From: Acinetobacter sp. LoGeW2-3
GTDB lineage: Bacteria; Pseudomonadota; Gammaproteobacteria; Pseudomonadales; Moraxellaceae
NCBI RefSeq assembly: GCF_002688565.1
Contig: NZ_CP024011.1
Coordinates: forward strand, 1,116,001 to 1,180,000
Reading direction: 5' to 3'
Length of the DNA: 64,000 nt
Both the position numbers and the translations under genes were made by a program. The notes beneath the pieces were generated by a model. The model made no database searches, was not told the DNA's origin, and saw nothing but the letters and a program-made list of their open reading frames with translations. Below, in pieces: positions 39,864 to 49,445 of this stretch; the first letter of the stretch is position 1, and the number at the start of each line of letters is the position of its first letter.

Positions 39864-41339
39864 ATGACAGATACTCGAGAAAACTGGTCAGCACGATCAG
39901 GATTTATTATTGCAGCCATTGGTTCTGCAGTAGGGTTGGGGAATATTTGGCGTTTTCCATACGTTGCCTATGAAAATGGCGGCGGGGCTTTCCTGATTCC
40001 TTATCTGATTGCGATTTTCGCAGCCGGTTTGCCACTACTATTTTTAGATTATGCAGTCGGACACAAGTTCCGCAAAGCACCGCCGATGGCCTACAAAAAA
40101 CTCATGAATGCAGAATCTCTGGGTTGGTGGCAGGTGATGGTGACCCTGATTATCGGGATTTACTATGCCAGCGTGTTGTCTTGGGCCGGCAGCTATATGT
40201 TCTATTCCTTCGGACAGCAGTGGGGCACAGATACGCAAGCCTTCTTCTTCAATAGCTACCTGCAAAATGGTGAGGGCCTGACCTTCGGTTTTGTCCCTGT
40301 ACTGTTCTTTGGCTTAGTAGTTGTTTGGGCTGCAGTGATGCTGATTCTTTACGGTGGTGTACGCCGTGGGGTAGAACTGGCAAATAAAATCTTTATGCCA
40401 TTGCTGGTGATTTTGTTCACCATTCTGGTGATTCAGGCGGTACGTTTACCGGGTGCAGTAGATGGCTTAAATGCTTTCTTTACCCCGAACTGGGAAGCCA
40501 TGACCAACTATAAAGTCTGGCTGGCAGCTTTTGGTCACATCTTCTTCTCACTGTCGGTGGGCTTCGGGATTATGTTGACCTACTCATCTTATTTGAAACG
40601 TAAAACTAACCTGACTGGTTCAGGCGTCGTGGTGGCATTGGCCAACTCGTCGTTTGAAATTCTGGCAGGTATTGGTGTCTTTGCAGCGCTTGGTTTTATG
40701 GCGTTCAGTTCAGGTGCCAAAGTTGAAGATGTAGTCTCTGGTGGTATCGGTCTGGCCTTTATTGCCTTTCCGAAAATCATTTCCAGTTTAGGCGCAGGCG
40801 GTGACCTGTTTGGCTTCCTGTTCTTTGCGTCATTGACAGTGGCAGGTATTACCTCCATGGTCAGTATCCTGCAAGTGCCAATCGCGGCATTCCAAGACAA
40901 ACTGGGCTGGTCAAAGAACAAGTCAGTAACCATTATTGCCGGTGGTTCGGCAGTGGTTTCAACCTTGATCTTCTCGACTCATAGTGCGATTACTTTTGTC
41001 GACATCATTGACTACTTTGCCAATAACATCGGTATTGTTGGTGGTGGTCTGTTATCGATTATTTTACTGTCCTGGTTCCGCCGTCCATTGATGAAAGAGC
41101 TGGAAACGCATGTGAACGAGTTTGCCAGTCTGAAGCTGGGTGGCAGCTGGAAGTTCATGCTGACTTTGATCACGCCATTGTCTTTATTATTGGCATTGGC
41201 TTTAACCCTGAAATCAATCATGGCAGAAGGCTATGGCGGTTATCCTGCAAGCACGTTATGGCTGATCGGTGGGGGCACCATTGCATTCTTTATTCTGGGC
41301 GCCATTCTGTTGAGCCTAGTGAAAGACCGTCATAGTTAG
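39864..41339 (+). CDS. sodium-dependent NSS-family amino acid transporter
   Basis: A 491-residue neurotransmitter:sodium symporter homologue with 12 membrane segments. TM1 SAVGLGNIWRFPYVAYENGGGAF holds the unwound region and Na+ ligands typical of LeuT and MhsT. It ends close to the start of a short membrane protein of the MetS type, so the pair resembles the MetPS methionine/alanine importer of Corynebacterium. AGG lies 7 bases before the ATG. The substrate may be methionine, alanine or another amino acid. Confidence 0.87.
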   Translation: MTDTRENWSARSGFIIAAIGSAVGLGNIWRFPYVAYENGGGAFLIPYLIAIFAAGLPLLFLDYAVGHKFRKAPPMAYKKLMNAESLGWWQVMVTLIIGIYYASVLSWAGSYMFYSFGQQWGTDTQAFFFNSYLQNGEGLTFGFVPVLFFGLVVVWAAVMLILYGGVRRGVELANKIFMPLLVILFTILVIQAVRLPGAVDGLNAFFTPNWEAMTNYKVWLAAFGHIFFSLSVGFGIMLTYSSYLKRKTNLTGSGVVVALANSSFEILAGIGVFAALGFMAFSSGAKVEDVVSGGIGLAFIAFPKIISSLGAGGDLFGFLFFASLTVAGITSMVSILQVPIAAFQDKLGWSKNKSVTIIAGGSAVVSTLIFSTHSAITFVDIIDYFANNIGIVGGGLLSIILLSWFRRPLMKELETHVNEFASLKLGGSWKFMLTLITPLSLLLALALTLKSIMAEGYGGYPASTLWLIGGGTIAFFILGAILLSLVKDRHS

Positions 41340-41349
41340 GAGAATGAAT

Positions 41350-41460
41350 ATGAATACATCTGCATTGATTATGATGATTTTCTCCATCGTTTTATTATGG
41401 GGTGGTCTGGTACTGTCTGTTATTCATCTGGCAAAAAATCCAGAAGAACCAGAAGACTAA
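41350..41460 (+). CDS. MetS-type small subunit of the NSS transporter
   Basis: A 36-residue protein: MNTSALIMMIFSIVLLWGGL, then VLSVIHLAKNPEEPED. It has one membrane span and an acidic tail, which is the form of the MetS small subunit family that accompanies NSS transporters. It begins 10 bases after the transporter stop, with GGAG 7 bases upstream; an ATG at 41344 in the same frame is too close to that site. MetS was shown to be needed for methionine uptake by MetP in C. glutamicum; the same role here is inferred from context. Confidence 0.85.
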   Translation: MNTSALIMMIFSIVLLWGGLVLSVIHLAKNPEEPED

Positions 41461-41494
41461 CAATCTTCACATAAACTGATTGTTGCTCTAAATG

Positions 41495-41530
41495 AAGGCC
41501 ATTATCATCTTTGGTGATAATGGCTTTTTT
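41495..41530 (+). terminator. terminator of the NSS operon
   Basis: GCCATTATCA (41498-41507) / TGATAATGGC (41515-41524) followed by T6. Confidence 0.85.
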
Positions 41531-41543
41531 AATGGGCTGATTT

Positions 41544-42359
41544 ATGGATATTGCTCCCGTTAGTGATGCACAAGTCTATACAGCCTTTGCCGTGACTTTA
41601 TTTGCCGGCTTGGCCACCGTCGTCGGTGGGGGGCTGGTGCTATTTTTAAAAAAGCCCAACCTGCGTGTCATGTCTTTCGGTCTGGCCTTTGCTGCCGGGG
41701 CGATGATCTATGTATCTCTGACTGAAATCCTGACCAAATCTATTGATTCCTTCAGTGTGGCTTATGGCGCGAAAATGGGCTATGCCTGGGGAACATTCGC
41801 CTTATTGCTGGGTGCGGTGTTGGTATTATTACTGGATCATTTAGTCCCCAATCCACACGAAACCCTGGAGAAGAATAATGCCCAAGATCTAGGACAGGAA
41901 CAGCTGCTACGTACTGGCTTACTGACCTTATTTGCCATCACGGCACATAACTTGCCGGAAGGTATGGCAACTTTTTTTGCGACTCTGGAAAGTCCGATGC
42001 TGGGTGCGCCGTTGGCGGTCGCAATTGCCATTCATAATATTCCTGAAGGTGTTGCGATTGCCTTGCCGGTATATATGGCCACGCATCGGCAATCTTATGC
42101 TCTGCTTGCCAGTTTAGTCTCTGGCCTGGCAGAACCTTTGGGGGCCGCCTTGGGCTATTTCATTCTGGCACCGTATCTGAATACCACCATCTATGGCATC
42201 ATTTTCGGTCTGATTGGTGGCGTGATGGTCTATCTGGCACTGGATGAAATGTTGCCAACCGCCAAGCGTTATTCCAAAGGTCATGAAACGGTGTATGGCC
42301 TAATTAGCGGGATGGCTGCGCTTGCCAGCAGTCTGGTGATTTTTAAATTTTTGCAGTAA
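41544..42359 (+). CDS. zupT: ZIP-family metal transporter ZupT
   Basis: A 271-residue ZIP transporter for zinc and other divalent metals, with eight membrane segments. The metal-site signatures are TAHNLPEGMATF (near residue 135) and AIHNIPEGVAIALPVY (near residue 163), both H-N-x-P-E-G. The start MDIAPVSDAQVYTAFAVTLF is at 41544, 13 bases past the previous terminator. Confidence 0.92.
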   Translation: MDIAPVSDAQVYTAFAVTLFAGLATVVGGGLVLFLKKPNLRVMSFGLAFAAGAMIYVSLTEILTKSIDSFSVAYGAKMGYAWGTFALLLGAVLVLLLDHLVPNPHETLEKNNAQDLGQEQLLRTGLLTLFAITAHNLPEGMATFFATLESPMLGAPLAVAIAIHNIPEGVAIALPVYMATHRQSYALLASLVSGLAEPLGAALGYFILAPYLNTTIYGIIFGLIGGVMVYLALDEMLPTAKRYSKGHETVYGLISGMAALASSLVIFKFLQ

Positions 42360-42370
42360 AACTCAAATAT

Positions 42371-42403
42371 AAAAAAGGCAGCCGAAGCTGCCTTTTTCTT
42401 TTT
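42371..42403. terminator. bidirectional intrinsic terminator
   Basis: AAAAAGGCAGC-CGAA-GCTGCCTTTTT between the convergent zupT and rsmB genes. Confidence 0.88.
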
Positions 42404-42413
42404 AATAAATCAA

Positions 42414-43718
42414 TTAAGCTGTTTTTTCAATTCGGCAATAGAAGAAGCCATCGCCTTGACCTGCTTTGGGTAGTAGCTGACGACCGTGAATCTGCTCAAT
42501 GCCCCAATCGGCTTCGATCTTGATTTCTTTAGCATCCACATGGGTGTTAAAGAATTCAACCATCTGCTGTTCGTTTTCTGCTTTCAGAATTGAACAGGTG
42601 ATGTAAAGCAACGTGCCGCCAACTTTCAGCTGTTGCCACATATTTTCCAGAATCTGCTTTTGCAGTTCGACAGTCTGGACAATATCAGTTGATTGACGCA
42701 GCAGGCGAATATCTGGATGACGACGCATCACACCAATGGCAGAGCAGGGTGCATCCAGCACGATACAGTCCGGTTGTTCCGCTGCCTGCCAGGTGATCGC
42801 ATCAGCAGCAACGATTTCAATATTTTCGCCTTCAAGCAGCAGACGCTCCAGATTTTCCTGCACGCGCAGCAGACGCTTCGCGTCCTGATCCAGAGCAATC
42901 AGTTTTTTAGGGCTGTATTTTTCCAGAATATGCGCCGTCTTACCACCCGGCGCCGCACATGCATCGACCACATATTTGTTATTCAAATCTTGCAATAAAG
43001 TCGCACAAAGCTGAGCATGTTCATCCTGTACCGAAAAACCGCCGACATCGAAGCCAGGCAGATGTGGAACATGGATGCCATCATCCAGCACGATGCCAAC
43101 TTTGGAAATACTGCAGGCATGTGCAGCGATGTCATGCTCATCCAGAATTTCCAGATATTCATCACGGCTAACCTGACGTTCATTTACACGTAAGGTTAAT
43201 GGAGCCACCTGTTTCAGTTCAGTGCTTAGATCCACGAGCTGTTCAGGCCAGTCTTTCTTCAGGCGCTTGTAGAGCCAGCTTGGTAAACCATGTGCCTGTT
43301 TTAATGCAGTCTGAAATTCAGGTGTTTCACGTGAAACACGGCGCAGGATGGCATTGACTACACCACTTAAAGCCTGATAACCCAGCTGTTTTACCGCAGT
43401 TACGGTTTCAGAAATTGCAGCATGAGGAGCGATACGAGTTTCTAGCAACTGGTACAGACCAACATACAGGCAGGTTTCTACCGTATCGTTATTAATCGGT
43501 TTTACCAGTAGCGGTAAAGTTACGCTTTTTAGCGCATACCATTGACGCAGGGTACCAAGAACCAGTTCATGGAAAAGGGCGCGGTCACGCTCTGCGACTT
43601 TGCCTAAATGTTGTGGCAAAACACTGGCAAGTGATTGCCCTTGCTGTACCGCGAGCAGGGTGCGAATCACCTGGGCACGTAAATTCAGGTGTGATGTGCC
43701 GGCTTCGTAATGACTCAT
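42414..43718 (-). CDS. rsmB: 16S rRNA (cytosine967-C5)-methyltransferase
   Basis: A 434-residue RsmB (Sun/Fmu). It has an N-terminal NusB-like RNA-binding domain (about 10-140) and a C-terminal SAM-dependent methylase with VDACAAPGGKTAHILE, the catalytic DAPCSAIGVMRRHPD, and YITCSILKAENEQQ with the second catalytic Cys. Its start overlaps the stop of fmt by four bases. A perfect parS site lies within its coding sequence at 43323-43338. Confidence 0.94.
   Translation of the reverse strand: MSHYEAGTSHLNLRAQVIRTLLAVQQGQSLASVLPQHLGKVAERDRALFHELVLGTLRQWYALKSVTLPLLVKPINNDTVETCLYVGLYQLLETRIAPHAAISETVTAVKQLGYQALSGVVNAILRRVSRETPEFQTALKQAHGLPSWLYKRLKKDWPEQLVDLSTELKQVAPLTLRVNERQVSRDEYLEILDEHDIAAHACSISKVGIVLDDGIHVPHLPGFDVGGFSVQDEHAQLCATLLQDLNNKYVVDACAAPGGKTAHILEKYSPKKLIALDQDAKRLLRVQENLERLLLEGENIEIVAADAITWQAAEQPDCIVLDAPCSAIGVMRRHPDIRLLRQSTDIVQTVELQKQILENMWQQLKVGGTLLYITCSILKAENEQQMVEFFNTHVDAKEIKIEADWGIEQIHGRQLLPKAGQGDGFFYCRIEKTA
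43323..43338. other. perfect parS (ParB-binding) site inside rsmB
   Basis: TGTTTCACGTGAAACA, identical to the consensus 16-base palindrome bound by chromosomal ParB (Spo0J) proteins. Sites in coding sequence near the origin are normal for parS. Confidence 0.85.
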
Positions 43719-44677
43719 GCCAGTATTTGTCCTACATGTAATTTTTGAGTTTGATTGATTTGTACCGGATTCAGCGGTTTACCGCCCGGCCATTGCAGTG
43801 AAGTCAGGCAAATAGCTTTTTGATCGCCACAAGCGACATGTACACCATGCTTATCTAACGCAAGGATCGTACCTGGTGCTTTGCCTTCTGCATTTTCCTG
43901 AGATAACAAAGAACCCCAAACGCGCAGATTATTGCTGTCATCAATAGGCGTGAAAGCAACCGGCCACGGATTAAATGCACGGATATTGCGGTCAATCGTA
44001 ACAGCACCCTGAGACCAATCGATTTTAGCTTCTGCCTTGGATAATTTATGTGCATAAACCGTAAGCGCTTCATCCTGCACTTCGCGGTTGTCGAGATAGT
44101 GCTGTAAACTTTCTTCTGATTCCAGCACTTTCACCGTTGCTTCAGCACCTTGCTGAGCCAGTTTGTCATGCAAAGATGCAGAAGTGTCTTGTGGCTCAAT
44201 CGGGCAGATGGTTTTATACATCATATCGCCCGTATCCAGACCCGCTGCCATTTTCATAATGGTCACGCCAGTCTCGGCATCACCTGTGGCAATCGCACGC
44301 TGAATTGGTGCAGCACCACGCCAGCGAGGAAGTAAAGAGCCATGAATATTCAGGCAACCATATTTCGGCGTATCTAAAACCACTTGCGGCAAGATCAGAC
44401 CATAAGCGGCTACGACCATTACATCAGCATTTAAAGTTTTTAGTTCCGCTTGCGCTGCCAGTCCTTCTTCAGTTGAAGATTTGAAATGTAGTGGTTGATA
44501 GACTGGAATGTTGTGTTCCAACGCCAGCTGTTTCACCGCAGATGCAGTGAGTTTTTGTCCGCGACCGGCTTTACGGTCCGGTTGGGTATAGACCGCCACA
44601 ATTTCATGGTCGGTTTTTAGCAGCGCAGCCAATGCAGTGGCTGCAAATTCTGGTGTGCCTGCAAAAATGATTTTCAC
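43715..44677 (-). CDS. fmt: methionyl-tRNA formyltransferase
   Basis: A 320-residue enzyme that formylates initiator Met-tRNA. The start is set to the GTG at 44677 because it gives MKIIFAGTPEFAATALAAL, the typical N-terminus; the frame extends ten codons further. SLLPRWRGAAPIQRAI (catalytic region with HGSLLPRWRG), DAETGVTIMKMAAGLDTGDM and KLSKAEAKIDW follow. fmt and rsmB overlap and form one operon, an order common in bacteria. Confidence 0.93.
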   Translation of the reverse strand: MKIIFAGTPEFAATALAALLKTDHEIVAVYTQPDRKAGRGQKLTASAVKQLALEHNIPVYQPLHFKSSTEEGLAAQAELKTLNADVMVVAAYGLILPQVVLDTPKYGCLNIHGSLLPRWRGAAPIQRAIATGDAETGVTIMKMAAGLDTGDMMYKTICPIEPQDTSASLHDKLAQQGAEATVKVLESEESLQHYLDNREVQDEALTVYAHKLSKAEAKIDWSQGAVTIDRNIRAFNPWPVAFTPIDDSNNLRVWGSLLSQENAEGKAPGTILALDKHGVHVACGDQKAICLTSLQWPGGKPLNPVQINQTQKLHVGQILA

Positions 44678-45079
44678 GGATGAAATTCCAAATAAACTTA
44701 AAGACATTATAAGGCATAAGGCAATTCGCAGCCTAATTCAGCACAGTCTTAAAGCTCGGAACAACCCATTACAGTGATAAATCACTCAAATTTTATATAA
44801 AAAAAACTCATGCAAATTGTAAAAAATATTCATGAAAGTTTTGTATTTAAACTGGAACGATAGCGGTATAGTAGTTTTTAATTAAAGATTTTAATCGTGT
44901 ATGTATTGAAACTGTCCTGAGCATATCCCAGCCTATCACCCCTATAAGCGCCTGATTCGCCGGTGACTTGGTGTATAATATGTTCAATTTTCGATTGATT
45001 TCATGCTCTCGATCAGACAGATTTCGCCAGAGTGAATGACCTCATTCACCTCAAGCACAAACTTTGTTGGAATAACACA
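44678..45079. other. divergent promoter region of fmt and ilvD
   Basis: 402 bases with no gene. Two TATAAT-like boxes (TATAGT near 44871, TATAAT near 44974) probably serve ilvD. A perfect 8-2-8 inverted repeat lies in its leader (45032-45049). Confidence 0.45.
45032..45049. repeat. inverted repeat GTGAATGA-CC-TCATTCAC in the ilvD leader
   Basis: Perfect 8-base arms with a 2-base centre, about 30 bases before the ilvD start. It could be an operator or an RNA hairpin just upstream of the ribosome binding site. Confidence 0.5.
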
Positions 45080-46909
45080 ATGCCTGACTATCGTTCAAAA
45101 ACATCGACACACGGAAGAAACATGGCGGGTGCGCGTGGCTTATGGCGCGCCACTGGTATGAAGGATGAAGACTTTGGCAAGCCAATTATTGCCGTAGTCA
45201 ATTCATTCACCCAGTTCGTTCCAGGCCACGTCCATCTGAAAGACCTTGGTCAGCTAGTGGCACGTCAAATTGAAGCGTCAGGCGGTGTAGCAAAAGAATT
45301 TAATACCATTGCGGTAGATGACGGGATCGCGATGGGTCATGACGGCATGTTGTACTCACTGCCTTCACGTGACCTGATTGCCGACTCGGTTGAATACATG
45401 GTGAGTGCACACTGTGCTGATGCTATGGTATGTATCTCGAACTGTGACAAGATCACTCCGGGGATGTTAATGGCAGCAATGCGTCTGAACATTCCTGTGG
45501 TATTCGTGTCTGGCGGTCCGATGGAAGCGGGTAAAGTAAAAATCCGTGGTAATGACAAAGCTATCGATCTGATCGATGCGATGATCGTTGCGGCAGATGA
45601 CAACTATACTGATGAAGAAGTCGCTGAATACGAACGTTCTGCATGCCCAACCTGTGGTTCATGTTCAGGCATGTTCACTGCGAACTCAATGAACTGCTTG
45701 ACTGAAGCATTGGGCCTATCACTTCCAGGTAACGGTTCAACGCTTGCAACTCACGCCAACCGTAAAAAACTGTTCGAACGTGCGGGTTCTCTCATTGTTG
45801 AACTGGCAAAACGCCATTATGAACAAGATGATTACAGCGTATTGCCACGTGCAATGGTGACTAAAGCATCGTATGAAAATGCCATGACTTTGGATATCGC
45901 GATGGGCGGTTCAACCAATACCGTATTGCACTTGTTAGCTGCTGCAAATGAAGCCGGTGTAGATTTCACCATGGATGACATTGACCGTCTGTCTCGTAAA
46001 GTGCCAGTTCTTTGTAAGGTTGCGCCTGCAAAAAATGATGTGCACATGGAAGATGTACACCGTGCTGGCGGTATCATGTCGATTCTCGGTGAACTGGATC
46101 GTGCAGGCCTGTTAGATACCTCTGTAGGTACGGTTCATGAAGCAACATTAAAAGATGCTTTGGATAAATGGGACATCATCCGTACTGAAGATGAAGACGT
46201 GTACACATTCTTCAAATCAGCACCAGGGGGTGTACCAACCCAGACTGCATTCTCACAAGACCGTTACTACTCACGTTTGGACGGCGACCGTGAAAATGGT
46301 GTGATCCGTAATGCTGAACATGCCTTCTCTAAAGATGGTGGTCTGGCTGTTCTTTACGGTAACATCGCTCTCGATGGCTGTATCGTAAAAACTGCCGGTG
46401 TAGATGAATCGATTCTTAAATTCAACGGTACTGCACGCGTATTTGAAAGCCAGGATTCAGCAGTAGATGCGATTCTGGGTGGCAAAATCACAGCAGGTGA
46501 TGTGGTTGTGATCCGTTATGAAGGTCCACGTGGTGGTCCAGGTATGCAGGAAATGCTATACCCAACCAGCTACCTGAAATCGAAAGGTCTAGGTAAGGAA
46601 TGTGCACTTCTGACTGATGGTCGTTTCTCTGGCGGTTCTTCAGGTCTGTCGATTGGTCACGTTTCTCCAGAAGCGGCTGAAGGCGGTGCAATTGGTCTGG
46701 TTGAAGATGGCGACCGTATCGAAATCGATATTCCAAACCGTACGATTCATCTGGCTGTAGATGATGCGACCATGGCAGCTCGTCGTGCAGCGCAGGACGA
46801 AAAAGGCTGGCATCCAGTGGAAGAACGTCCACGTAAGATTTCTAAAGCTCTGAAAGCGTATGCAATGCATACCACAAGTGCGGCAAAAGGTGCGGTACGT
46901 GAAATCTAA
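45080..46909 (+). CDS. ilvD: dihydroxy-acid dehydratase, E. coli (long) type
   Basis: A 609-residue dehydratase for the third common step of valine, leucine and isoleucine synthesis. Iron-sulfur ligands are Cys122 ([10 protein letters not shown]) and the CPTCGSCSG cluster with Cys189, 192 and 195, the form of the long IlvD proteins that carry a [4Fe-4S] cluster in E. coli. C-terminal [23 protein letters not shown] is present. The frame opens earlier, but [20 protein letters not shown] at 45080 follows TTGGA and is the standard start. A second, different dehydratase lies 0.7 kb downstream. Confidence 0.93.
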   Translation: MPDYRSKTSTHGRNMAGARGLWRATGMKDEDFGKPIIAVVNSFTQFVPGHVHLKDLGQLVARQIEASGGVAKEFNTIAVDDGIAMGHDGMLYSLPSRDLIADSVEYMVSAHCADAMVCISNCDKITPGMLMAAMRLNIPVVFVSGGPMEAGKVKIRGNDKAIDLIDAMIVAADDNYTDEEVAEYERSACPTCGSCSGMFTANSMNCLTEALGLSLPGNGSTLATHANRKKLFERAGSLIVELAKRHYEQDDYSVLPRAMVTKASYENAMTLDIAMGGSTNTVLHLLAAANEAGVDFTMDDIDRLSRKVPVLCKVAPAKNDVHMEDVHRAGGIMSILGELDRAGLLDTSVGTVHEATLKDALDKWDIIRTEDEDVYTFFKSAPGGVPTQTAFSQDRYYSRLDGDRENGVIRNAEHAFSKDGGLAVLYGNIALDGCIVKTAGVDESILKFNGTARVFESQDSAVDAILGGKITAGDVVVIRYEGPRGGPGMQEMLYPTSYLKSKGLGKECALLTDGRFSGGSSGLSIGHVSPEAAEGGAIGLVEDGDRIEIDIPNRTIHLAVDDATMAARRAAQDEKGWHPVEERPRKISKALKAYAMHTTSAAKGAVREI

Positions 46910-46929
46910 GCTATAAATTTTTTATAGCG

Positions 46930-46960
46930 AAAAAAGCACTCCAGATGGGGTGCTTTTTTT
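46930..46960 (+). terminator. terminator of ilvD
   Basis: AAAAAGCACTCC-AGAT-GGGGTGCTTTTTTT, 21 bases past the stop. Confidence 0.85.
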
Positions 46961-47108
46961 ATTTCCTAGATATTTAAGCTTAAGTAAATTGCGTGAACTT
47001 TCAATAAAACCAATCATAGCAGTACTTTAGATATTTATAACCAATAAAGGCTTAATAAAAGTAGGTGTATAGTAAAACGACAGTATCAATGCAAAAGTGA
47101 TTACACGC

Positions 47109-47312
47109 ATGTCCATGAAATTTATTAGCCGCTTTTTGGCAATTTTAGCGCTCGTTATGATTTTAGCTGCACTGAGCATTCAATTTTTCTTTGATCCGCA
47201 CTACACCATCGTCTTTTGGATTTTAGCTGTTCCCGTGATTTTGGGAACTCCGATCCTGGCGTCTGTGGTCTTGGCATCCAATGAAGAACTTGATCTTCAT
47301 CAAGTGAATTAA
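47109..47312 (+). CDS. small membrane protein, 67 residues
   Basis: Two hydrophobic segments (FLAILALVMILAALSIQFFF and YTIVFWILAVPVILGTPILASVVLA) and an acidic tail (NEELDLHQVN). I do not recognise the family. The start is uncertain: ATG at 47109 or 47115, and no strong ribosome binding site is visible. It lies between the two dihydroxy-acid dehydratase genes, with terminators on both sides. Confidence 0.55.
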   Translation: MSMKFISRFLAILALVMILAALSIQFFFDPHYTIVFWILAVPVILGTPILASVVLASNEELDLHQVN

Positions 47313-47409
47313 GCACGAATAGACTCAAAATTAGTAAAAATTGATTTTAATAGAGATGAAGATAGATTTTTCTTAGAAATCATCCCACGACTGATTCACC
47401 GTCTCAGTA

Positions 47410-47443
47410 AAAGGCCCGGCTTAAAAAGACCGGGTCTTTTATT
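47410..47443 (+). terminator. intrinsic terminator
   Basis: AAAGGCCCGG pairs with CCGGGTCTTT (one G-T pair), loop CTTAAAAAGA, then T-rich sequence. Confidence 0.75.
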
Positions 47444-47604
47444 ATTTATGGTAACTTCGTACTTCAAATGCTCATCTAGGAAAATAAAAATAAGTGAGTC
47501 TGATACACAGAGTCTTACTTTTATGTCGAGATGGCTTTCTATACAATCGGATAAAACCTAGCCAATATTTAGGCTTCACAAGAATTAGATCCAGGACGAA
47601 TAAA

Positions 47605-49290
47605 ATGAGTAAAGACAATATCCGAGAACATTCTGCGCCTGTTTATGAAGGTATTGAAAATGCACCCGCCCGTTCCATGATGCGCGCAACCGGTTTTCAG
47701 GATGAAGACTTTACTCGTCCTTTTATCGGGATTGCTTCGACCTGGGCCAATGTCACCCCTTGTAACATGCATATTGATGGTCTGGCGCGAACTGTGGAGC
47801 AGGGTGTAGATGCTGCAGGCGGTAAGGGCATTATCTTCAATACCATTACCATTTCCGACGGGATCTCGAATGGTACCGAAGGCATGAAATACTCCTTGCT
47901 ATCCCGTGAAATTATTGCTGATTCGATTGAAGCGGTAGTCGGCTGTCAGGCTTATGATGGCGTGATTGCGATTGGCGGTTGTGACAAAAACATGCCGGGT
48001 TGCATCATGGGGCTGGCACGTTTGAACCGTCCAGGTCTGTTTATTTATGGTGGTACCATCAAGCCGGGTGAAGGGCATACCGACATGATCTCGGTATTTG
48101 AAGCGGTGGGTCAGCATGCCAAAGGCGAAATCAATGCGATTCAGGTCAAGCACATTGAAGAAGTGTCTTTGCCAGGGCCGGGTTCTTGTGGCGGCATGTA
48201 TACTGCCAATTCCATGGCTTCTGCGATTGAAGCACTCGGTATGAGCCTGCCGGGTTCCTCTGCACAGGAAGCAGTCTCTGAAGACAAACAGATCGACTGT
48301 GCCCGTGCGGGTGAAGCGGTGATGAATCTGTTACGTCTAGACATTAAGCCACGTGACATCATGACTAAGGCGGCTTTTGAAAATTCGATCAAGGTCCTGA
48401 TCGCGCTGGGTGGATCTACCAATGGCGTGCTGCATCTGTTAGCAATGGCACATACGGCTGGTGTGGAACTCAGTCTGGATGATTTTGTCCGCATTGGTAA
48501 AGACATTCCAGTGGTGGCTGATGTACGCCCATCTGGTAAATATCTGATGTCGGAATTAATTGCGATTGGCGGGATTCAGCCGCTGATGAAACGTATGCTG
48601 GATGCGGGTATGCTGGATGGTTCTTGTCTGACTGTCACTGGCAAAACCCTGGCAGAAAACCTGTCTGATGTTGAAGATTATCCTGAAGGTCAGCAGATCA
48701 TTTTGCCATTCGATCAACCGGTGAAAAAAGACTCGCATCTGATCATTATGAAAGGCAACCTGTCACCCAATGGTGCCGTTGCCAAAATTACCGGCAAAGA
48801 AGGCTTGTACTTCAAAGGACCAGCCCGCGTGTTTGAGGGCGAGCAGGGTGCGATGCGCGGCATTCTGGATGGTGAAGTTCAGCCGGGTGAAGTAGTGGTA
48901 ATTCGTGGTGTCGGTCCTAAAGGCGGACCAGGTATGCCGGAAATGCTGAAGCCAACCTCTGCCATTATTGGCAAGGGTTTGGGGGATTCTGTTGCTCTGA
49001 TTACCGATGGTCGTTTCTCTGGTGGTAGTCATGGTTTTGTGATTGGTCATGTCACACCGGAAGCGTATGAAGGCGGACCGATTGGTCTGGTGCAAAATGG
49101 CGACGAGATTTCGATTAATGCCGAAACACGTGAAATGACCTGGCATGTCTCGGATGATGAAATCGCTGCCCGTCAGGCAACTTGGGTCAAACCAAAACCG
49201 AACTACACTCATGGTGCGCTGGCCAAGTTTGCCAAACTGACTTCTGGTGCAGAAACCGGGGCAGTGACTGACCTAAATCTCGAGATCTAA
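47605..49290 (+). CDS. ilvD: dihydroxy-acid dehydratase, short type
   Basis: A 561-residue IlvD/Edd-family enzyme. Three cysteines stand at 53 (NVTPCNMHI), 126 ([11 protein letters not shown]) and 195 ([10 protein letters not shown]), the pattern of the shorter dehydratases from plants, actinobacteria and many proteobacteria that hold an oxygen-stable [2Fe-2S] cluster. The CPTCGSC group of the long form is absent. [23 protein letters not shown] is intact. The start at 47605 follows AGGA. A sugar-acid dehydratase of the same family remains possible, though the sequence reads like a true IlvD. Confidence 0.88.
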   Translation: MSKDNIREHSAPVYEGIENAPARSMMRATGFQDEDFTRPFIGIASTWANVTPCNMHIDGLARTVEQGVDAAGGKGIIFNTITISDGISNGTEGMKYSLLSREIIADSIEAVVGCQAYDGVIAIGGCDKNMPGCIMGLARLNRPGLFIYGGTIKPGEGHTDMISVFEAVGQHAKGEINAIQVKHIEEVSLPGPGSCGGMYTANSMASAIEALGMSLPGSSAQEAVSEDKQIDCARAGEAVMNLLRLDIKPRDIMTKAAFENSIKVLIALGGSTNGVLHLLAMAHTAGVELSLDDFVRIGKDIPVVADVRPSGKYLMSELIAIGGIQPLMKRMLDAGMLDGSCLTVTGKTLAENLSDVEDYPEGQQIILPFDQPVKKDSHLIIMKGNLSPNGAVAKITGKEGLYFKGPARVFEGEQGAMRGILDGEVQPGEVVVIRGVGPKGGPGMPEMLKPTSAIIGKGLGDSVALITDGRFSGGSHGFVIGHVTPEAYEGGPIGLVQNGDEISINAETREMTWHVSDDEIAARQATWVKPKPNYTHGALAKFAKLTSGAETGAVTDLNLEI

Positions 49291-49445
49291 AGTCATAGGA
49301 AACATTGATCATTTTGTCTTGAATTGATATAAGTTTTTTCACATAAAGCAGATCTAGGCGGTCTGCTATTCTGGTGAAAAAGATAGTATCCTGTAGCAGT
49401 TAGACGCTGTCATCTGCTGCGCCGTTATCTATTGAGGCTAATCTC

